Assembly (NCBI RefSeq): GCF_040605455.1
Contig: NZ_JBEXCV010000239.1
Span: 1 to 9,033 of the forward strand
DNA: 9,033 nucleotides
Reading direction: 5' to 3'
DNA from: Embleya sp040605455
GTDB taxonomy: Bacteria; Actinomycetota; Actinomycetes; Streptomycetales; Streptomycetaceae
The notes under the pieces are model-generated. The model ran no database searches. It was not told where the DNA came from and worked only from the letters and a program-made list of their open reading frames with translations. This document shows positions 8,318 through 9,033 of this stretch, in pieces (position 1 is the first letter of the stretch; each line of letters begins with the position of its first letter). The translations under genes were made by a program, and so were the position numbers.

Positions 8318-8911
8318 TCAGCTGCCGGCCGCTTCGCCCGACTCCTCCGGACTGCCTTCGGCGTCCGCCGTGGGCTCCGCGACCGCCACCCGCGCCGGGC
8401 GGATGATCCGTTCGCCGACCTGGTAGCCGGGCTGCAGGATCTCCACACACGTGGGCTCGGTGACATCGGTCGCGTACGAGTGGAGCAGTGCCTCGTGCAC
8501 CGTCGGGTCGAACGGGTCGCCCTTGGAGCCGAAGCTCTGCAGCCCCATCTTGACCACGATCGATTCCAGCGACTCGGCGACCGACTTGAAGCCGCCCGCC
8601 AGTTCGCCGTGGTCGCGGGCCCGACCGATGTCGTCGAGCACGGGGAGCAGTTCGCTCAGCACCTTGATGGCGGCCAGTTCGCCCGCCACGTTGCGGTCCC
8701 GCTCGACGCGCTTGCGGTAGTTCGCGTACTCGGCCTGGAGCCGTTGCAGGTCGGCCGTGCGCTCGCCGAGCTGGTTGCGCAGCTCGGCGGCCTCTGCCGC
8801 CCCGGGGGCCGGGGCCGCCGCCGAGGCGGCGGTCCCGGTTTCCGGCTTCGGCTCTGTCTCTTGGGCGTCGCCCGGGACGGCGCCGTGGTTCGAGCCGGTC
8901 CCTTCGGTCAC
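8318..8911 (-). CDS. grpE: GrpE, nucleotide exchange factor of DnaK
   Basis: 197 residues. GrpE is a cytoplasmic dimer that releases ADP from DnaK and so resets the folding cycle. An acidic and alanine/proline-rich N-terminus (1-40) is followed by the long dimer helix (about 41-90, including LQAEYANYRKRVERD, 58-72). The C-terminal beta domain carries the signature FDPTVHEAL (134-142) and GYQVGERIIRPARV (162-175). An acidic tail (179-197) ends the protein. The start is a GTG at 8911 that overlaps the dnaK stop as GTGA, a tight coupling that should keep the two proteins in proportion. It belongs to the dnaK-grpE-dnaJ-hspR operon. Confidence 0.96.
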   Translation of the reverse strand: MTEGTGSNHGAVPGDAQETEPKPETGTAASAAAPAPGAAEAAELRNQLGERTADLQRLQAEYANYRKRVERDRNVAGELAAIKVLSELLPVLDDIGRARDHGELAGGFKSVAESLESIVVKMGLQSFGSKGDPFDPTVHEALLHSYATDVTEPTCVEILQPGYQVGERIIRPARVAVAEPTADAEGSPEESGEAAGS

Positions 8912-9033
8912 GCAGCACCGCCCTTACGGTCCTCGTCGACGATCTCGGCGTCCACGACGTCGTCGTCGGCAGTGTTGCCCGCGGCGTCGCCGGTCGAACC
9001 GGCCGCACCCTCGGCGCCGGGCTGGGCGTTCGC
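8908..9033 (-). CDS. dnaK: DnaK (Hsp70), last 41 residues, cut by window edge
   Basis: Only the C-terminal tail is present. It is a disordered Gly/Ala/Asn-rich stretch followed by the acidic DDDVVDAEIVDEDRK, which matches the conserved end of actinobacterial DnaK, then GGAA and TGA. The ATPase and peptide-binding domains lie beyond the right edge. Identification rests on this tail and on the position directly before grpE, with the stop codon overlapping the grpE start. As first gene of the operon its promoter, with any HAIR copies, is outside the window. Confidence 0.93.
   Translation of the reverse strand, partial: ANAQPGAEGAAGSTGDAAGNTADDDVVDAEIVDEDRKGGAA

Noticed and set aside
8271..9008. 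Upstream continuation of the small ORF's frame across grpE to 9008
   Set aside because: It overlaps grpE and dnaK in another frame, with Arg-rich shadow composition. Only the part after the strong ribosome site at 8277-8287 is worth considering.

Overview
The window looks like chromosomal DNA of a high-GC actinomycete, most likely a streptomycete or close relative. The basis is the very GC-rich third codon positions, the gene order dnaK-grpE-dnaJ-hspR, and a clpB preceded by an HspR operator (HAIR element). All three are known from Streptomyces. The species cannot be named from the sequence alone. This is a core stress-response region: no mobile element, tRNA, rRNA or CRISPR array was seen.

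Layout from left to right. Bases 1-782 hold the membrane N-terminus of an iron-sulfur reductase of the EtfD/Rv0338c type on the minus strand, cut by the window edge. The 316-bp gap that follows holds its promoter region with a palindrome and, further right, two hairpins that probably end clpB transcription. clpB (1099-3720, minus) comes next. Between clpB and a divergent P-loop kinase gene (3886-4551, plus) lies a perfect 7-7-7 inverted repeat of the HAIR type. The kinase gene converges on a Tat-exported metallophosphoesterase of the PPA1498 family (4573-6402, minus). The right part is the dnaK operon read leftward: the last 41 codons of dnaK, grpE, a probable 25-codon small ORF, dnaJ and hspR, closed by a hairpin with a UUCG loop.

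How the genes fit together: DnaK, GrpE and DnaJ form the Hsp70 folding machine, and ClpB pulls aggregates apart with it. HspR is the MerR-type repressor, and in Streptomyces it uses DnaK as co-repressor, giving feedback on the folding load. The HAIR upstream of clpB places that gene under the HspR encoded here. Because the same HAIR overlaps the region just upstream of the kinase promoter, HspR may also control the kinase.

No wholly new system is evident. The points most worth a second look are the small ORF coupled to dnaJ by an ATGA overlap, the possible HspR control of the uncharacterised kinase, two apparently leaderless genes with the same -10-to-ATG spacing, and the palindrome with 15-bp-spaced direct repeats upstream of the EtfD-like gene.
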